Source: GCA-2709075 sp964492555
GTDB lineage: Bacteria; Pseudomonadota; Alphaproteobacteria; MPNO01; UBA2964
Direction: 5' to 3'
NCBI GenBank assembly: GCA_964492555.1
Contig: CAZBKQ010000012.1
Location: 1 to 56,373, forward strand
DNA length: 56,373 nt
Each line of letters begins with the position of its first letter. Within the stretch, counting starts at the first letter, position 1. A model generated the notes under the pieces. It saw only the letters and a program-made list of their open reading frames with translations, ran no database searches and had not been told where the DNA came from. A program made the translations under genes and the position numbers. This document shows, piece by piece, positions 16,123 through 25,326 of the stretch.

Positions 16123-16769
16123 TCCCGTTCGCGGGCGGGAACGCCAAGTGCCGTCTTGCCGGCGGCGATATCGCGGATCACCACCGCCCCGGCGCCGATT
16201 GTGGCGTGGTCGCCGATTCGCCGCCTCTCAATAATCGTTGCGCCCGCGCCGATGTGACAGGCAGACCCGATTTCGACAATGCCGGAAATTGTCGCGCCGG
16301 GTCCGACAAAGGAATGATCGCCAATAATTGAGTCATGATCGATGGTCGCGCCGGTATTGATCACCGCGTTCCGTCCGATCCGCGCGCCGGGCTGGATCAC
16401 CGCGCCCGCCATGATCTGCGCGCCGTCGCCAAGCATAACATCGTCCGCGACGATGGCGGATGGATGGAGAACCGTGGCGAATGTAAATCCGGCCCCTTCG
16501 TAACGGTTGAACAGGGCGCGCCGAGTTTCCGCCGCCCGGGTGCTGCCAACCCCGATGGCGATGCGCACCGCGTTTTTGTCACGGGTGAGACCTGCCGTGT
16601 CATCGCCGATAATATTTTCCTCTGGAAAGCGGGCCTGTGCCGGCGCGACATCCGCATCGCACAGTCCGAATATTTTCTCGCCCGCCATACGCAGCGCATC
16701 CATCGCGACCTTCGCGTGACCGCCGGCGCCGACGATCAGCACGGGGGCGAAATCGATCCTATCCGGCAC
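16119..16769 (-). CDS. neuD: NeuD/PglD-type sugar O/N-acyltransferase
   Basis: A 216-residue left-handed beta-helix acetyltransferase. The N-terminal sugar-binding Rossmann-like part carries VLIVGAGGHAKVAMDAL, and the C-terminal half shows the hexapeptide repeats (INTGATIDHDSIIG, HIGAGATI, TIGAGAVVIRDI). In PglD and NeuD families this transfers acetyl from acetyl-CoA to the 4-amino group of a nucleotide sugar or to a sialic acid hydroxyl. Lying directly after NeuC, NeuB and a PglE-like aminotransferase, it most likely acetylates the 4-amino sugar on the way to legionaminic acid. It starts with GTG, overlapping NeuC by 11 bases. Confidence 0.88.
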   Translation of the reverse strand: MPDRIDFAPVLIVGAGGHAKVAMDALRMAGEKIFGLCDADVAPAQARFPEENIIGDDTAGLTRDKNAVRIAIGVGSTRAAETRRALFNRYEGAGFTFATVLHPSAIVADDVMLGDGAQIMAGAVIQPGARIGRNAVINTGATIDHDSIIGDHSFVGPGATISGIVEIGSACHIGAGATIIERRRIGDHATIGAGAVVIRDIAAGKTALGVPARERD

Positions 16770-17931
16770 GGGGCAGGTCCCTGAATTTCTTCATCAACAG
16801 CGCCTCACGCGGCGGCGCATCGCGCAACGCGGCAACGATTCTTTTCGCCGCCTTGCCGTCGCCATACGGGTTGGCGAGGCCCGAAAGACCGTCGCGGAAT
16901 GCTTCGCTGACGGCTTTTTCAATTGCCGCACGCACCGCGTTTTCCTCGCCCGGTGCGTCGATGACATTGGCGACGCGGGTCCGGCCCGCCTGGCGGTCGC
17001 CGATATTAACCACCGGCAGCGCAAAACTCGCCGCCTCGATAATGCCGCTTGATGAATTTCCAACCATTGCCGCCGCGTGCTTCATCAGGCCGAAATAGGC
17101 TTCGGTGCCCAGGTTCGCGGCGATCGCACGGTCATCAGCCATCGAAACAAACGCCTCGATAGCCTCAATAATCATGCCGCTTTGCGGATCGGCGCCGGGG
17201 TAGGTGAAGATTGCGGGCAGGCCGGACGCGTCAATGGCGCCCAACATGGCGGAAATGTGGCCCAACGTATTTTCCGTGCCGATGGTCAACGGATGAAAGG
17301 TGCAGAGAAGCGGCTTGGGCGACAGCGGTAACCCGAGTGCGGCTGACAGCGCCGCCTCATCCGGTACATCGATCTCGGCGATATTATCGAGCCCCGGCGC
17401 GCCGGTGACGAAAACACGCGCGGGATCTTCGCCCATCTGGAGAATCCGGTCAGCATAATCACGGGTCGCCGCGAAATGGATATGGCTCATCTTGGTCAGG
17501 GCGTGGCGGATTGCGTCATCAATCGCTCCGAATGTGAGCTCTCCGCCATGCAGATGGGCAATGGGCACGCCTGAAAGCTGCGCCGCCGTCGCCACCGCCA
17601 GCATCTCCGGCCGGTCGCCGGTCAACAGCACCATGTCCGGCGTGTTTTTCGCGAAGCCGGCGGCGAAACCGGCAACCGTGCGTCCGTTGGTTTCCGCCGC
17701 CGCGATCGCGTCATCGCCCTCGGCCAACGTGTCGATTTCCGCCGCGATCGCCATACCGTCCGCCCGGATGCGGTCGATCGTGTGGCCGAACTTTTCCGAC
17801 AAATGCGCGCCGCAGACCATCAGTCGCGGGGTGAAATCTTCCGCACGGTCCAGCGCCTTCAGGACCGGGCGCAAGATTCCGTATTCGGCGCGGGTGCTGG
17901 TAACAACGGCGATGTCGCGCGGCGCGCTCAT
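16759..17931 (-). CDS. neuC: Hydrolysing UDP-sugar 2-epimerase (NeuC/LegG)
   Basis: A 390-residue GT-B-fold epimerase that releases the nucleotide while inverting C2, yielding a free ManNAc-type sugar for NeuB. The motifs HLHGGELTFGAIDDAIRHA, TKMSHIHFAAT and MVGNSSSGIIEAASFALP are characteristic of NeuC and of NnaA/LegG. It overlaps NeuB on one side (ATGA) and NeuD on the other. With a PglE-like aminotransferase upstream, its substrate is probably the UDP- or GDP-linked 2,4-diacetamido-2,4,6-trideoxyhexose that leads to legionaminic acid rather than UDP-GlcNAc itself. That choice is inferred from the neighbours. Confidence 0.92.
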   Translation of the reverse strand: MSAPRDIAVVTSTRAEYGILRPVLKALDRAEDFTPRLMVCGAHLSEKFGHTIDRIRADGMAIAAEIDTLAEGDDAIAAAETNGRTVAGFAAGFAKNTPDMVLLTGDRPEMLAVATAAQLSGVPIAHLHGGELTFGAIDDAIRHALTKMSHIHFAATRDYADRILQMGEDPARVFVTGAPGLDNIAEIDVPDEAALSAALGLPLSPKPLLCTFHPLTIGTENTLGHISAMLGAIDASGLPAIFTYPGADPQSGMIIEAIEAFVSMADDRAIAANLGTEAYFGLMKHAAAMVGNSSSGIIEAASFALPVVNIGDRQAGRTRVANVIDAPGEENAVRAAIEKAVSEAFRDGLSGLANPYGDGKAAKRIVAALRDAPPREALLMKKFRDLPRAG

Positions 17932-18941
17932 TCCACGATCTCAAAGGAAAACATCGTGCCTTCGGCAATATCGGTTTTTGCGGTCTTGCCCAGAATCTGA
18001 GCGACCAACATGGGCGATATACCGTCGCCCGGCCGTCTGGCGTCGAGCATCGCTTCGGTAATCCTCGCGCCTTTGTCGATATCGCGGGCCGCGACAAGTG
18101 ACCGCCTGGCAATCTTTCGCATTTCGACTTCGCTTGCGGCGGGCTTCTTGACGCCATCGCCCATGGCCGCCTCCAAGTCCCGGATAGCGCGGATCATCTG
18201 CGCCAATTCCGCCGGTTCCAAGGAGGCCGCGTGATCCGGCCCCGCCATCGACCGGTCCAGCGTGAAATGCTTCTCGATCATGGTCGCGCCCAGTGCCGCC
18301 GCCGCGATGGCGATATGGATGCCGTCCGTATGGTCCGACCACCCCACCGGCACCCCGAACTCTTCCGTCATGACCGCCATGGCATTGAGATTCGCATCCG
18401 CCGCCGCCGCCGGATAATTGCTGACGCAGTGCAGCAGGGTCAGATCCGTACAGCCCGCACCGCGCACGGTTTCGACAGCCGCCGCGACCTCGGCGGCATC
18501 CGCCATGCCCGTGGACAGAATCATCGCCTGCCCATAGGTGGCGACAGTCCGGAGAAAGAGGAGGTTGGTCAGCTCACCCGAGCCGATCTTGAACCGTTTG
18601 ACGCCGAGATCACGCAACAAAGCCGCGCTCTCGGGGTCAAATGGCGTCGACATGAATTCAATGCCGCGCTCCGCGCATCGCGTCTTCAGCCTGGGCCAGA
18701 TTTCATCGGACAGGGCCAGCTTGCGCAGCATGTCGAGCTGCGATTCGCCGCTTCCCGTGCGTTCCGCCTGATATTCCGCCTTGGGCGCGCTTTCCGCCGC
18801 GACTTTCTCCGGAATAAAGGTCTGGAACTTGACCGCGTCAGCGCCTGCTTCGGCGGCCACATCGATCAGTTTCAGGGCCAGACCGGGATCGCCGTTATGA
18901 TTGACCCCGGCCTCGGCGATGATGGTGATGCCGTCGGACAT
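17928..18941 (-). CDS. neuB: N-acetylneuraminate/legionaminate synthase
   Basis: A 337-residue synthase from the ATG at 18941 that condenses phosphoenolpyruvate with a free ManNAc-like sugar. All hallmarks are present: IIAEAGVNHNGDPGLAL, DAVKFQTF, FKIGSGELTN, VGWSDHTDGIHIAIAAAALG and MIEKHFTLDRSMAGPDHAAS with the two metal-binding histidines, then a C-terminal SAF domain (RRSLVAARDIDKGARI). It is the most canonical synthase in the window. The start codon shares one base with the aminotransferase stop (TGATG), and its end overlaps NeuC. Legionaminic acid is more likely than sialic acid given LegB-like and PglE-like genes nearby. Confidence 0.93.
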   Translation of the reverse strand: MSDGITIIAEAGVNHNGDPGLALKLIDVAAEAGADAVKFQTFIPEKVAAESAPKAEYQAERTGSGESQLDMLRKLALSDEIWPRLKTRCAERGIEFMSTPFDPESAALLRDLGVKRFKIGSGELTNLLFLRTVATYGQAMILSTGMADAAEVAAAVETVRGAGCTDLTLLHCVSNYPAAAADANLNAMAVMTEEFGVPVGWSDHTDGIHIAIAAAALGATMIEKHFTLDRSMAGPDHAASLEPAELAQMIRAIRDLEAAMGDGVKKPAASEVEMRKIARRSLVAARDIDKGARITEAMLDARRPGDGISPMLVAQILGKTAKTDIAEGTMFSFEIVE

Positions 18942-20071
18942 CAGCCCTTGCCTAACGCCTTCCGGATCGCGGCGATGACGCGGTTCTGCCGGTCTTCCGT
19001 CACATCGGGACCGGAGGGCAGGCACACGCCGGACGCAAACGCATCATCAGACACGCTTTGATTGTCGCCATGGGTGAAATAGGCGCAATCAGTGAATACC
19101 GGTTGCCGGTGCATCGGCTTCCAGACCGGGCGGGCCTCAATATTTTCCGCCTCCAGCGCCTCACACAATGCCGCCGGAGCCGGTAGTCCCGCGCCGCTTT
19201 CCATCGTCATTACGCTGAGCCAGCGGGTCGCCGTACCGAAGGGGGCTTCCGGCATGAAGCCGATGGCTTCGATATCCGACAGCGCGGCGCGGTACCTTTC
19301 GAAAACTTCACGCCGCTGCGTGATGCGATCCATCAACCGGTCAAGCTGTGCATTACCGGCCGCCGCCGCCAGATTGCTGATTCGGTAATTATAGCCAAGG
19401 CGCGTATGTTCATAATGCAGCGCCGGTTCCCGCGCCTGGGCGGCGAGATTCCGCGCACGCGTCAGCAGAGTTTCGTCATCGGACAAAAGCGCCCCGCCGC
19501 CGCCAGTCGTGAGAATCTTGTTGCCGTTAAAGGAATATATACCGATCTTGCCGAACCCGCCGGCGGGCCGGTCCTTGTATGTGGCGCCCAGCGCTTCCGC
19601 CGCGTCTTCCACAATCGGCACATCATGCGTGGTGCAGATTTCGGAAAGCGCGTCATAATCTGCCGCCTGGCCGTAGAGATCGACGATGATCACGGCCTTC
19701 GGGTTAGGGTGGGTTTCAAAGGCGCGCTTCAAAGCGTCCGGCGACATGTTCCAGCTTTCCGGTTCGGAATCGATGAAGACCGGTTCGGCGCCGAGATAAC
19801 GGACAGGCGCGGCGCTGGCGGCGAAGGTCAGGCTTGAACAGAAGACGATATCGCCGGAGCCGATCCCGAGGACGTCCAGCGCCAGATGGATCGCCGCTGT
19901 GCCGGATGCGGCCGCCACCGCGCCCTTCGTGCCGGCATGGACGGCGAGGCGGGCCTCAAATTCGGCGATCGCCGTGCCCATGGCGATTTCGTCCGCCGCG
20001 ATGGCGGACGCCATTCCCGCGAGTTCCGCCTCCCCCATTTTCGGGGCGGAGAGGTAGATACGGTCGGTCAA
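18941..20071 (-). CDS. PLP sugar aminotransferase (PglE/LegC-like)
   Basis: A DegT/DnrJ/EryC1 aminotransferase of about 376 residues. I place the start at a TTG (20071) that overlaps the upstream amidotransferase stop as TTGA; the frame also runs further upstream into that gene. IYLSAPKMGEAELAGM at the N-terminus, PVFIDSEPESWNMSPDAL and IYSFNGNKILTTGGGGALL, which carries the catalytic lysine, resemble PglE. The enzyme would put an amino group at C4 of a 4-keto-6-deoxy sugar nucleotide. NeuB, NeuC and NeuD follow directly, making a legionaminic-acid-type route. Confidence 0.9.
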   Translation of the reverse strand: MTDRIYLSAPKMGEAELAGMASAIAADEIAMGTAIAEFEARLAVHAGTKGAVAAASGTAAIHLALDVLGIGSGDIVFCSSLTFAASAAPVRYLGAEPVFIDSEPESWNMSPDALKRAFETHPNPKAVIIVDLYGQAADYDALSEICTTHDVPIVEDAAEALGATYKDRPAGGFGKIGIYSFNGNKILTTGGGGALLSDDETLLTRARNLAAQAREPALHYEHTRLGYNYRISNLAAAAGNAQLDRLMDRITQRREVFERYRAALSDIEAIGFMPEAPFGTATRWLSVMTMESGAGLPAPAALCEALEAENIEARPVWKPMHRQPVFTDCAYFTHGDNQSVSDDAFASGVCLPSGPDVTEDRQNRVIAAIRKALGKG

Positions 20072-21366
20072 TCGTCTTCCCAGATGGCCTTGCGCAGCCG
20101 CCATTCGCCGTTGTCGTGCCGCCAAAGATGCGGTGACCGGAATCCGTCGCAGAGATCGATGAAGTATTCTTTGTCGATCACCGGTGTCTCGAAATTCCGC
20201 GATGCCTCGGGAAACTCTTTTTCCGGAATGCTGAGATAGGCCATCAGCTCGTCGATAAACCGGTCGGGGAATTCGCCGTCGAACCTGCGCACCAGCGCGA
20301 CGCCTTCTTCGCGGGTGATGTCGCCCGAGCGGATTTCCTGCGCCGCGTCATAGGTCGCCCGACCGATCCCGAATTTGATGAAGGTGGTGTAATAGTGAAG
20401 GTCGTCGATCTTGTCGTCGATCGAATTATACTTGCTGTAGGTGCCGACTGTGCGTTCCGGCGCGGCTTCGAAACCGGCGTTTTCGACCGCATAATAATAG
20501 CAGCTCTGCGGATGCCATTTCAGGTAATAGCCGAGATAGTGAACTTCCGCGCCGATTTCCTCCAGCGCCGCCGGGTCGGCCGGCAAATAGGGCTGAATAT
20601 CGACGCGCTCGACACCGAAATCCTCGAACAGTTCAGCGAGCGACGTGCCGCCGATAAAAATATCAGCGTCATCTTGGGCGGAGAAATAGGTGAAGTCGCG
20701 TTTCGCCGATGTGTTGTCGCCGATGGGATTGCCGTATTCAGCCTCGTTCTCTCCATAGAAGATCAACGGGATGCCGTATTTCAGCGCGACCTTCGGCGCC
20801 AGATTTTTTTGCCCCAGCACGAAGGGCTGGAAGGGATGCAGCAGCCGTTCCACCGCCAGGCGGGTGAGCAGCCGGTGAATTCGGCCGTTGGGGGTGTGCA
20901 GCTCGTTGTCGAAGCCCGATTGCAGCCAGGCCTGAAAATTTTTCCAACCCCAGTCCGTATAAATGTGCGGCGCCCAGGTCACCGTCAGCGGGTGCATGCC
21001 GTATTCGTACTTCAAAATATGGGCGGCGTAGACGCTGTCTTTCCCGCCTGATCCGGGAACGACACAGTCATATTCCCCGTCGGTACGGCGATGCCTGTCG
21101 CACAGCGCCTTCAGCTCCGCCCGCCTTGCGTCCCAATCGATTTCGGCCTGTTTCTTTTCCGCGAACCGGCAGGCGTCGCAGATGCCGTCCGCGTCGAAAT
21201 GGATGGTTGTCTTCTTGCTGTCCGGGCTGTTCTTGAATTCCACGGTGGAATTCGGCCGCTGGTTGGAAATCACGCAGCTGCGGCAATAGGCGATCTCCTC
21301 TGGCAGGCCGTAAAGCGCTGCGGGATTGGCGGCATCGGGGCTGAAATCTCTCGTCTGGTCGGTCAT
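20068..21366 (-). CDS. N-acetyl sugar amidotransferase (PseA/WbpG family), module A
   Basis: A 432-residue ATP-dependent amidotransferase that turns an N-acetyl group into an acetamidino group. It has an N-terminal zinc-ribbon-like set of cysteines (C28, C31, C63, C66) and the PP-loop ATP-pyrophosphatase motif SGGKDS at about residues 106-111. The C-terminal region keeps family motifs such as IKFGIGRATYDAAQEIRSG and ITREEGVALV. Its presumed ammonia-supplying partners HisH and HisF are not adjacent but lie 5-6 kb upstream in the operon at 26399-27807, separated by four unusual genes. The substrate is probably a nonulosonic acid, as for PseA and PtmG in Campylobacter. Confidence 0.9.
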   Translation of the reverse strand: MTDQTRDFSPDAANPAALYGLPEEIAYCRSCVISNQRPNSTVEFKNSPDSKKTTIHFDADGICDACRFAEKKQAEIDWDARRAELKALCDRHRRTDGEYDCVVPGSGGKDSVYAAHILKYEYGMHPLTVTWAPHIYTDWGWKNFQAWLQSGFDNELHTPNGRIHRLLTRLAVERLLHPFQPFVLGQKNLAPKVALKYGIPLIFYGENEAEYGNPIGDNTSAKRDFTYFSAQDDADIFIGGTSLAELFEDFGVERVDIQPYLPADPAALEEIGAEVHYLGYYLKWHPQSCYYYAVENAGFEAAPERTVGTYSKYNSIDDKIDDLHYYTTFIKFGIGRATYDAAQEIRSGDITREEGVALVRRFDGEFPDRFIDELMAYLSIPEKEFPEASRNFETPVIDKEYFIDLCDGFRSPHLWRHDNGEWRLRKAIWEDD

Positions 21367-21369
21367 CCG

Positions 21370-23328
21370 TTACTCTTGTTCAATTGCGGCAATCGCCTCA
21401 TCGCGGCTGCCGCCTTTTCTCAATGCTTTCAAAACGTCTGCCATGACGGCAGCGCTGCGCCTGCCCGCGGTGCCATCGGCATAGGTGTCGATGTCTCCAC
21501 CCAGGCGGTCGCCCGGGACGAAATCATCCATCGCCTTTTTCAGTTCTGTTTCGAATTGCAGGGCATCAATTGCGCAAGCGACGGCGCCGGCCGCGCCGAA
21601 CGGGGTTGTTTCCGATATTCGTTCCGGATCGAACAAGACGCAGCGGACGCCATACTGTGCCGCCACCAGCGCAAGTGTCGCCGCGCCGACGCCGATCACG
21701 ATATCGCTCGCCAGCGCGGTCGTCAGATCGCCTGGCTGATCGCGAAATTCGATTGCGCCTTCGGTGACGAGTCTGTTTATTTCCGAAGCAAGCGTCGGGT
21801 CGAGACGGCGGTATTCGTCGCGTTTTCCCTTGATGATCAGCGTCCAGCCGGGGCGGGCGCGGGCGGCGGCGAGGACCGTGCGATAAGCGTCGGCCATTTC
21901 CACAGGCCCGGCGATGGTGTCGTGGCCCGCAAGGTTGTCATAAAAACACAGCCGCTTTTTCGGCTGCGTTTCTTGCGGCGCTTTCAATGCCGCATCGGCG
22001 GTCGGATATCCGCTCAATACATATCGCTCAACCAGTGCGCCGGATTCCTGAAAAATTTTCCGATGCCGCGCGCCCCACACGAACATCACGTCATTGCGGT
22101 TATTTGCCGACGCCAGGCAGGGGTTGTGTTTCAGCGACCAGCTTGTCCCGAACGCAACCGCGTTCCGCCGGGATGCGGCGATTGCCAACGCCTGCGTGTT
22201 TGGCTCGTGCCCTTCCTGCATTGACCAGACAATTCTGGCGCCCGTGACCTCAATCAGCGCCTCGAAGAACGCAGTCCTTTCGGCAATCGTAGCCAGTCTG
22301 AGCGAAAGCCAGAAAGGCAGACCGGAAAACAGAGCCGCGCCCATCGATTTGGCCAGCGATTTCAGCTGTGCGGCGCGGATTGGGCGCCAGCTTCCGCCGA
22401 AACCGGCTTTCGCGGACAGAATATCCTTGAGCGGAAGGAGCGCCTCCACCCGGTTCCTGTAGTAATCCCGGCAGGCCGGCGGCGCGGTAGTCGTATGCAC
22501 CAGCGTTATCCGGGCGTCCGCTAGTTCTTTAAGCGCTTCCGACCAGTAAAGATCATCGAGCCTGTCCGATGGATCGCACCGCCCGGTCAGCGCCAGGATG
22601 TCGGAAGCCGGTGGGCCGCCGGATTTCCCGAACAGGCCGCGAAACATCGCCCATAGAACCAGCGCGGTCATGACCGGCAAACGGATCAGATCGGCCGAAA
22701 ATGTTTCCCCCGGCCAGCGGTCGGTTTCATGTTCGAAGTAGCCTGGCCGGGCAACCATACGCAGGCGCAGCGGCGCGCGATAAAGGCGGCAGCAGGCTCC
22801 CGTGGCTTGCACGGCCGCCATCGCCGCGACGTTACGCTGAAGGCAAATCTGCGCGCACATATCCTGTCCCGCCTGGATAACCTCGATCGCGCGCTTCATT
22901 GCCTTGAACTGGCCCAGCACGACGAAGCGGGCGATACGGCTGCGTTCCAGCCCGGGCGGATATCCGGCCTTGTCCAGATGGGCTTCGACCTCAGGCTGCA
23001 TAAACGCGATTGCTGACATCAAAATTTCTTTCGAGATCGCCGGGTAGCTGCCCGGTTCCTTACGCGTCTCATAAGGGGAGGTCGCGGCCTCAAAGCGCCA
23101 GCCGCATCTCTCCATAAGAGCGATCAGCGCGTTTGTCGCGGGGTTCTGTGAGCGGGTCAGATAGGCCGTCGGGCCGGATCGCTTTGCCAGAAGCAGCGAA
23201 TGAATATCCAGATGATCGATCAGACGAGCGGTGACGCCTGCTTTATCCACCGCCCCAACCGCCGCGTACGATCCCGGGTTACCGAGACCCTGTTCCGGGT
23301 CCGCCTGCCGTAAACAGGTGCCGGTCAT
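21370..23328 (-). CDS. Large GT-B-like surface polysaccharide protein
   Basis: A 652-residue protein without a clear named family. A hydrophobic stretch near residue 225 (MTALVLWAMFRGLFG) may be a membrane-associated segment. The C-terminal 250 residues look like a GT-B donor domain: WTLIIKGKRDEYRRLD, then ASDIVIGVGAATLALVAAQYG and CVLFDPERISET. In this it resembles the other large proteins of the operon at 4414, 9259 and 30554. It starts with an ATG overlapping the kinase-like gene's stop (ATGA). It belongs to the insert that splits amidotransferase module A. Glycosyl transfer is inferred from fold hints only. Confidence 0.55.
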   Translation of the reverse strand: MTGTCLRQADPEQGLGNPGSYAAVGAVDKAGVTARLIDHLDIHSLLLAKRSGPTAYLTRSQNPATNALIALMERCGWRFEAATSPYETRKEPGSYPAISKEILMSAIAFMQPEVEAHLDKAGYPPGLERSRIARFVVLGQFKAMKRAIEVIQAGQDMCAQICLQRNVAAMAAVQATGACCRLYRAPLRLRMVARPGYFEHETDRWPGETFSADLIRLPVMTALVLWAMFRGLFGKSGGPPASDILALTGRCDPSDRLDDLYWSEALKELADARITLVHTTTAPPACRDYYRNRVEALLPLKDILSAKAGFGGSWRPIRAAQLKSLAKSMGAALFSGLPFWLSLRLATIAERTAFFEALIEVTGARIVWSMQEGHEPNTQALAIAASRRNAVAFGTSWSLKHNPCLASANNRNDVMFVWGARHRKIFQESGALVERYVLSGYPTADAALKAPQETQPKKRLCFYDNLAGHDTIAGPVEMADAYRTVLAAARARPGWTLIIKGKRDEYRRLDPTLASEINRLVTEGAIEFRDQPGDLTTALASDIVIGVGAATLALVAAQYGVRCVLFDPERISETTPFGAAGAVACAIDALQFETELKKAMDDFVPGDRLGGDIDTYADGTAGRRSAAVMADVLKALRKGGSRDEAIAAIEQE

Positions 23329-24275
23329 GTTGCACCCATTTCTAACGCTTCAAGATCCAGGCGGTGGAATTTCTCGAACTCCGTTATCGGCGTCTCTACG
23401 CCCTCATCAAAGGCAAGACGCGCGGCGATGCATAGCAGGCAGCCCGCGATATCGCGCATCATCGCGGTCAGCGCCTCGCTTGGTTTCTCTGTCATGCCGA
23501 AACGCTGTGCCAGATAAGCGTGGTCCCAGTCGGGCGGTGCGAAAGTCACAGGCGCTTCCTCGAAATCGATCAGGACCGCTGCATTGTCGCTCTTCCGGAA
23601 CAGGACGTTTCCCGGGTGAATTTCGCCATGCAGGACCTGCGCGCCGGGACGCCCGGCGAAGTCGGCAGAGAATCGTTCCAGGACCCCCTCAATCCAGTCC
23701 CGATGGGCGTTGGCCCATTGGGACGCTGCTCCCAGAAATTCGAGATCGGGAATCTCCAGCAACTGAAGCCGCATCTTTTCGATCCGGGTAAAACGGTTAA
23801 GCGACAGATCGCGGACCCGTTCGGAATATGGAAAGCGGCGGAGCGCGTCATGGCACGCCGAGACGGTCTCTTTCGTCCGCGCGATATCGGCGGCGCTGCC
23901 GTCGAAATGCCGCGCCTCGATCATCTCCCGCGCATCCAGTCGATAGGTCTTGCCCTGCCAGTCGAACCCGGCCGAGGGAACCGCCGGCACCGCGACCGGC
24001 ACGCCTTCGCGGTTCAGAAATTCCACGATGGCGTTTTCAAGATCTGGATAGCCGGCCCGGGCTGAAATGCGGACAAACCAGTTGCCTTTATCGGTTTTCA
24101 GGCGGTAGCGCCCCGACGCGTCGGAGCCCTTTCGCAGCGCCGTCACCGATGCGTTACTTCCCAGCGATGGCAATGCCTCCGCGATGGCCGCCGCCAGCAA
24201 GGGGTGGACTGGCGCGTTGAATTCCGGCGCGTCCGGCGCGTCGCCGCTTTGCCAGGCGAGTTCAGCCTTCTGCAT
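23325..24275 (-). CDS. APH-type phosphotransferase (small-molecule kinase)
   Basis: A 316-residue kinase of the aminoglycoside/choline phosphotransferase fold. The catalytic loop reads VLHGEIHPGNVLF near residue 210, equivalent to HGDxxxxN with Glu in place of Asp, and the metal-binding motif is LIDFEEAPVTF. An N-terminal lobe with FVRISARAGYPDLENAIVEF holds the expected ATP lobe helix. The catalytic base change HGD to HGE is notable but conservative. It overlaps a divergent NeuB-like gene by 14 bases, so it may phosphorylate a sugar or sugar acid of that branch. Choline-type decoration is an alternative. Confidence 0.8.
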   Translation of the reverse strand: MQKAELAWQSGDAPDAPEFNAPVHPLLAAAIAEALPSLGSNASVTALRKGSDASGRYRLKTDKGNWFVRISARAGYPDLENAIVEFLNREGVPVAVPAVPSAGFDWQGKTYRLDAREMIEARHFDGSAADIARTKETVSACHDALRRFPYSERVRDLSLNRFTRIEKMRLQLLEIPDLEFLGAASQWANAHRDWIEGVLERFSADFAGRPGAQVLHGEIHPGNVLFRKSDNAAVLIDFEEAPVTFAPPDWDHAYLAQRFGMTEKPSEALTAMMRDIAGCLLCIAARLAFDEGVETPITEFEKFHRLDLEALEMGAT

Positions 24276-25326
24276 CGAGATCGTTCCAATCGATGACTTG
24301 CCCCGGCGCGATATCGTGCGTTGCGGCCAGACCCTCCGCCTTGTCGAAGGCGGCGGCGGGGATGCCAGCGGGTGGGAAAGCGAATCCGGTGTTCTTGAGC
24401 GTGATGGCCTCGCCGGCGGCGATTCTCTCCCGGGCGACCAACCCGGCGCGGACCGAGAGATCCCGGTTCTCCGGCGAGTCTACCGGGGCTCTGCCGATTG
24501 CGGCGGAACAGGCTTTGATGCGGCCGATGATTACTGTCAGCTCGGCGAGCGGCGCGGCGGAAACGATGTCTTGTTCATCCCGGTCGGGATCGTCATCGAA
24601 CCCCTTTTCCAACAATGCGGCGCCCTGGCCAATGGCGGCATACATGATCTCCTCGCCCCGGTAATGGCAGGAGAGTCCGACCGGAATGCCGTAGCGTTCG
24701 CGGTAGAAGGGGATCATGGAGAGGTTGTGGTTCTCCGCCGGGGCCGGGTTGGAACCCGGGTGGTGATTGACGATTATCTGTGCCGCGCCCGCATCGCCCG
24801 CCGTGTCCAACGCCCTATCCAGTTCCGGCAAAGTGACCTCGCCCGCATCGAAGATCAGCGGCAATCCGCTTTTCGCCGCATGCCGGATCAGCGGAATATG
24901 GTCGATATTGTTGCGCGCGATCTTGATGCCCGCGCCGCCCTGGTCTCTCAGGAAATCGATGCCGGTAAAATCATAGACCGATGCGATAAAAGGCACGCCG
25001 CCGTCATTGCAGCGGCGGATCAGCTTTTCATATTCGGCCAGCGGCACGGTCTTGCGTTCGATCAGCGCCCGGTAGTCTTCCACCGTCTGACCGCCGGCAT
25101 GGCGATATTCGTGTTTCAGTCCGGTGTTCGCCAGACAGATATCGGCATCATGAAGTATCTCGGACTTCAACAATTCCGCTCCGCTGTCTATCGATCGGTC
25201 CACATAATCGAGTCCGATTCCGATATCGCGGTTGAAGAATGTGCCGATCTCGACCGCGAGCGCCACCGGATGCCCCGGACCGATTGCGCGTCCGCCAAGA
25301 TCAACAATCTTCGCGAAACCATTCAT
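24262..25326 (-). CDS. Divergent NeuB-family synthase
   Basis: A 354-residue protein from the ATG at 25326 with the overall NeuB plan: a TIM barrel (about 1-285) and a C-terminal SAF domain (GLVARERIAAGEAITLKN, HDIAPGQVIDWNDLD). Signature positions differ from true synthases. EIGTFFNRD stands where NeuB has EAGVNHNGD, GLSCHYRGEEI where it has SDHTxG, and LLEKGFDDD where it has EKHFT, so one of the two metal-binding histidines is lost. KIARNNIDH replaces KIGSGE. It may use another substrate or chemistry. Its neighbours are a kinase and two GT-B-like proteins. An inactive paralogue is the main alternative. Confidence 0.78.
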   Translation of the reverse strand: MNGFAKIVDLGGRAIGPGHPVALAVEIGTFFNRDIGIGLDYVDRSIDSGAELLKSEILHDADICLANTGLKHEYRHAGGQTVEDYRALIERKTVPLAEYEKLIRRCNDGGVPFIASVYDFTGIDFLRDQGGAGIKIARNNIDHIPLIRHAAKSGLPLIFDAGEVTLPELDRALDTAGDAGAAQIIVNHHPGSNPAPAENHNLSMIPFYRERYGIPVGLSCHYRGEEIMYAAIGQGAALLEKGFDDDPDRDEQDIVSAAPLAELTVIIGRIKACSAAIGRAPVDSPENRDLSVRAGLVARERIAAGEAITLKNTGFAFPPAGIPAAAFDKAEGLAATHDIAPGQVIDWNDLDAEG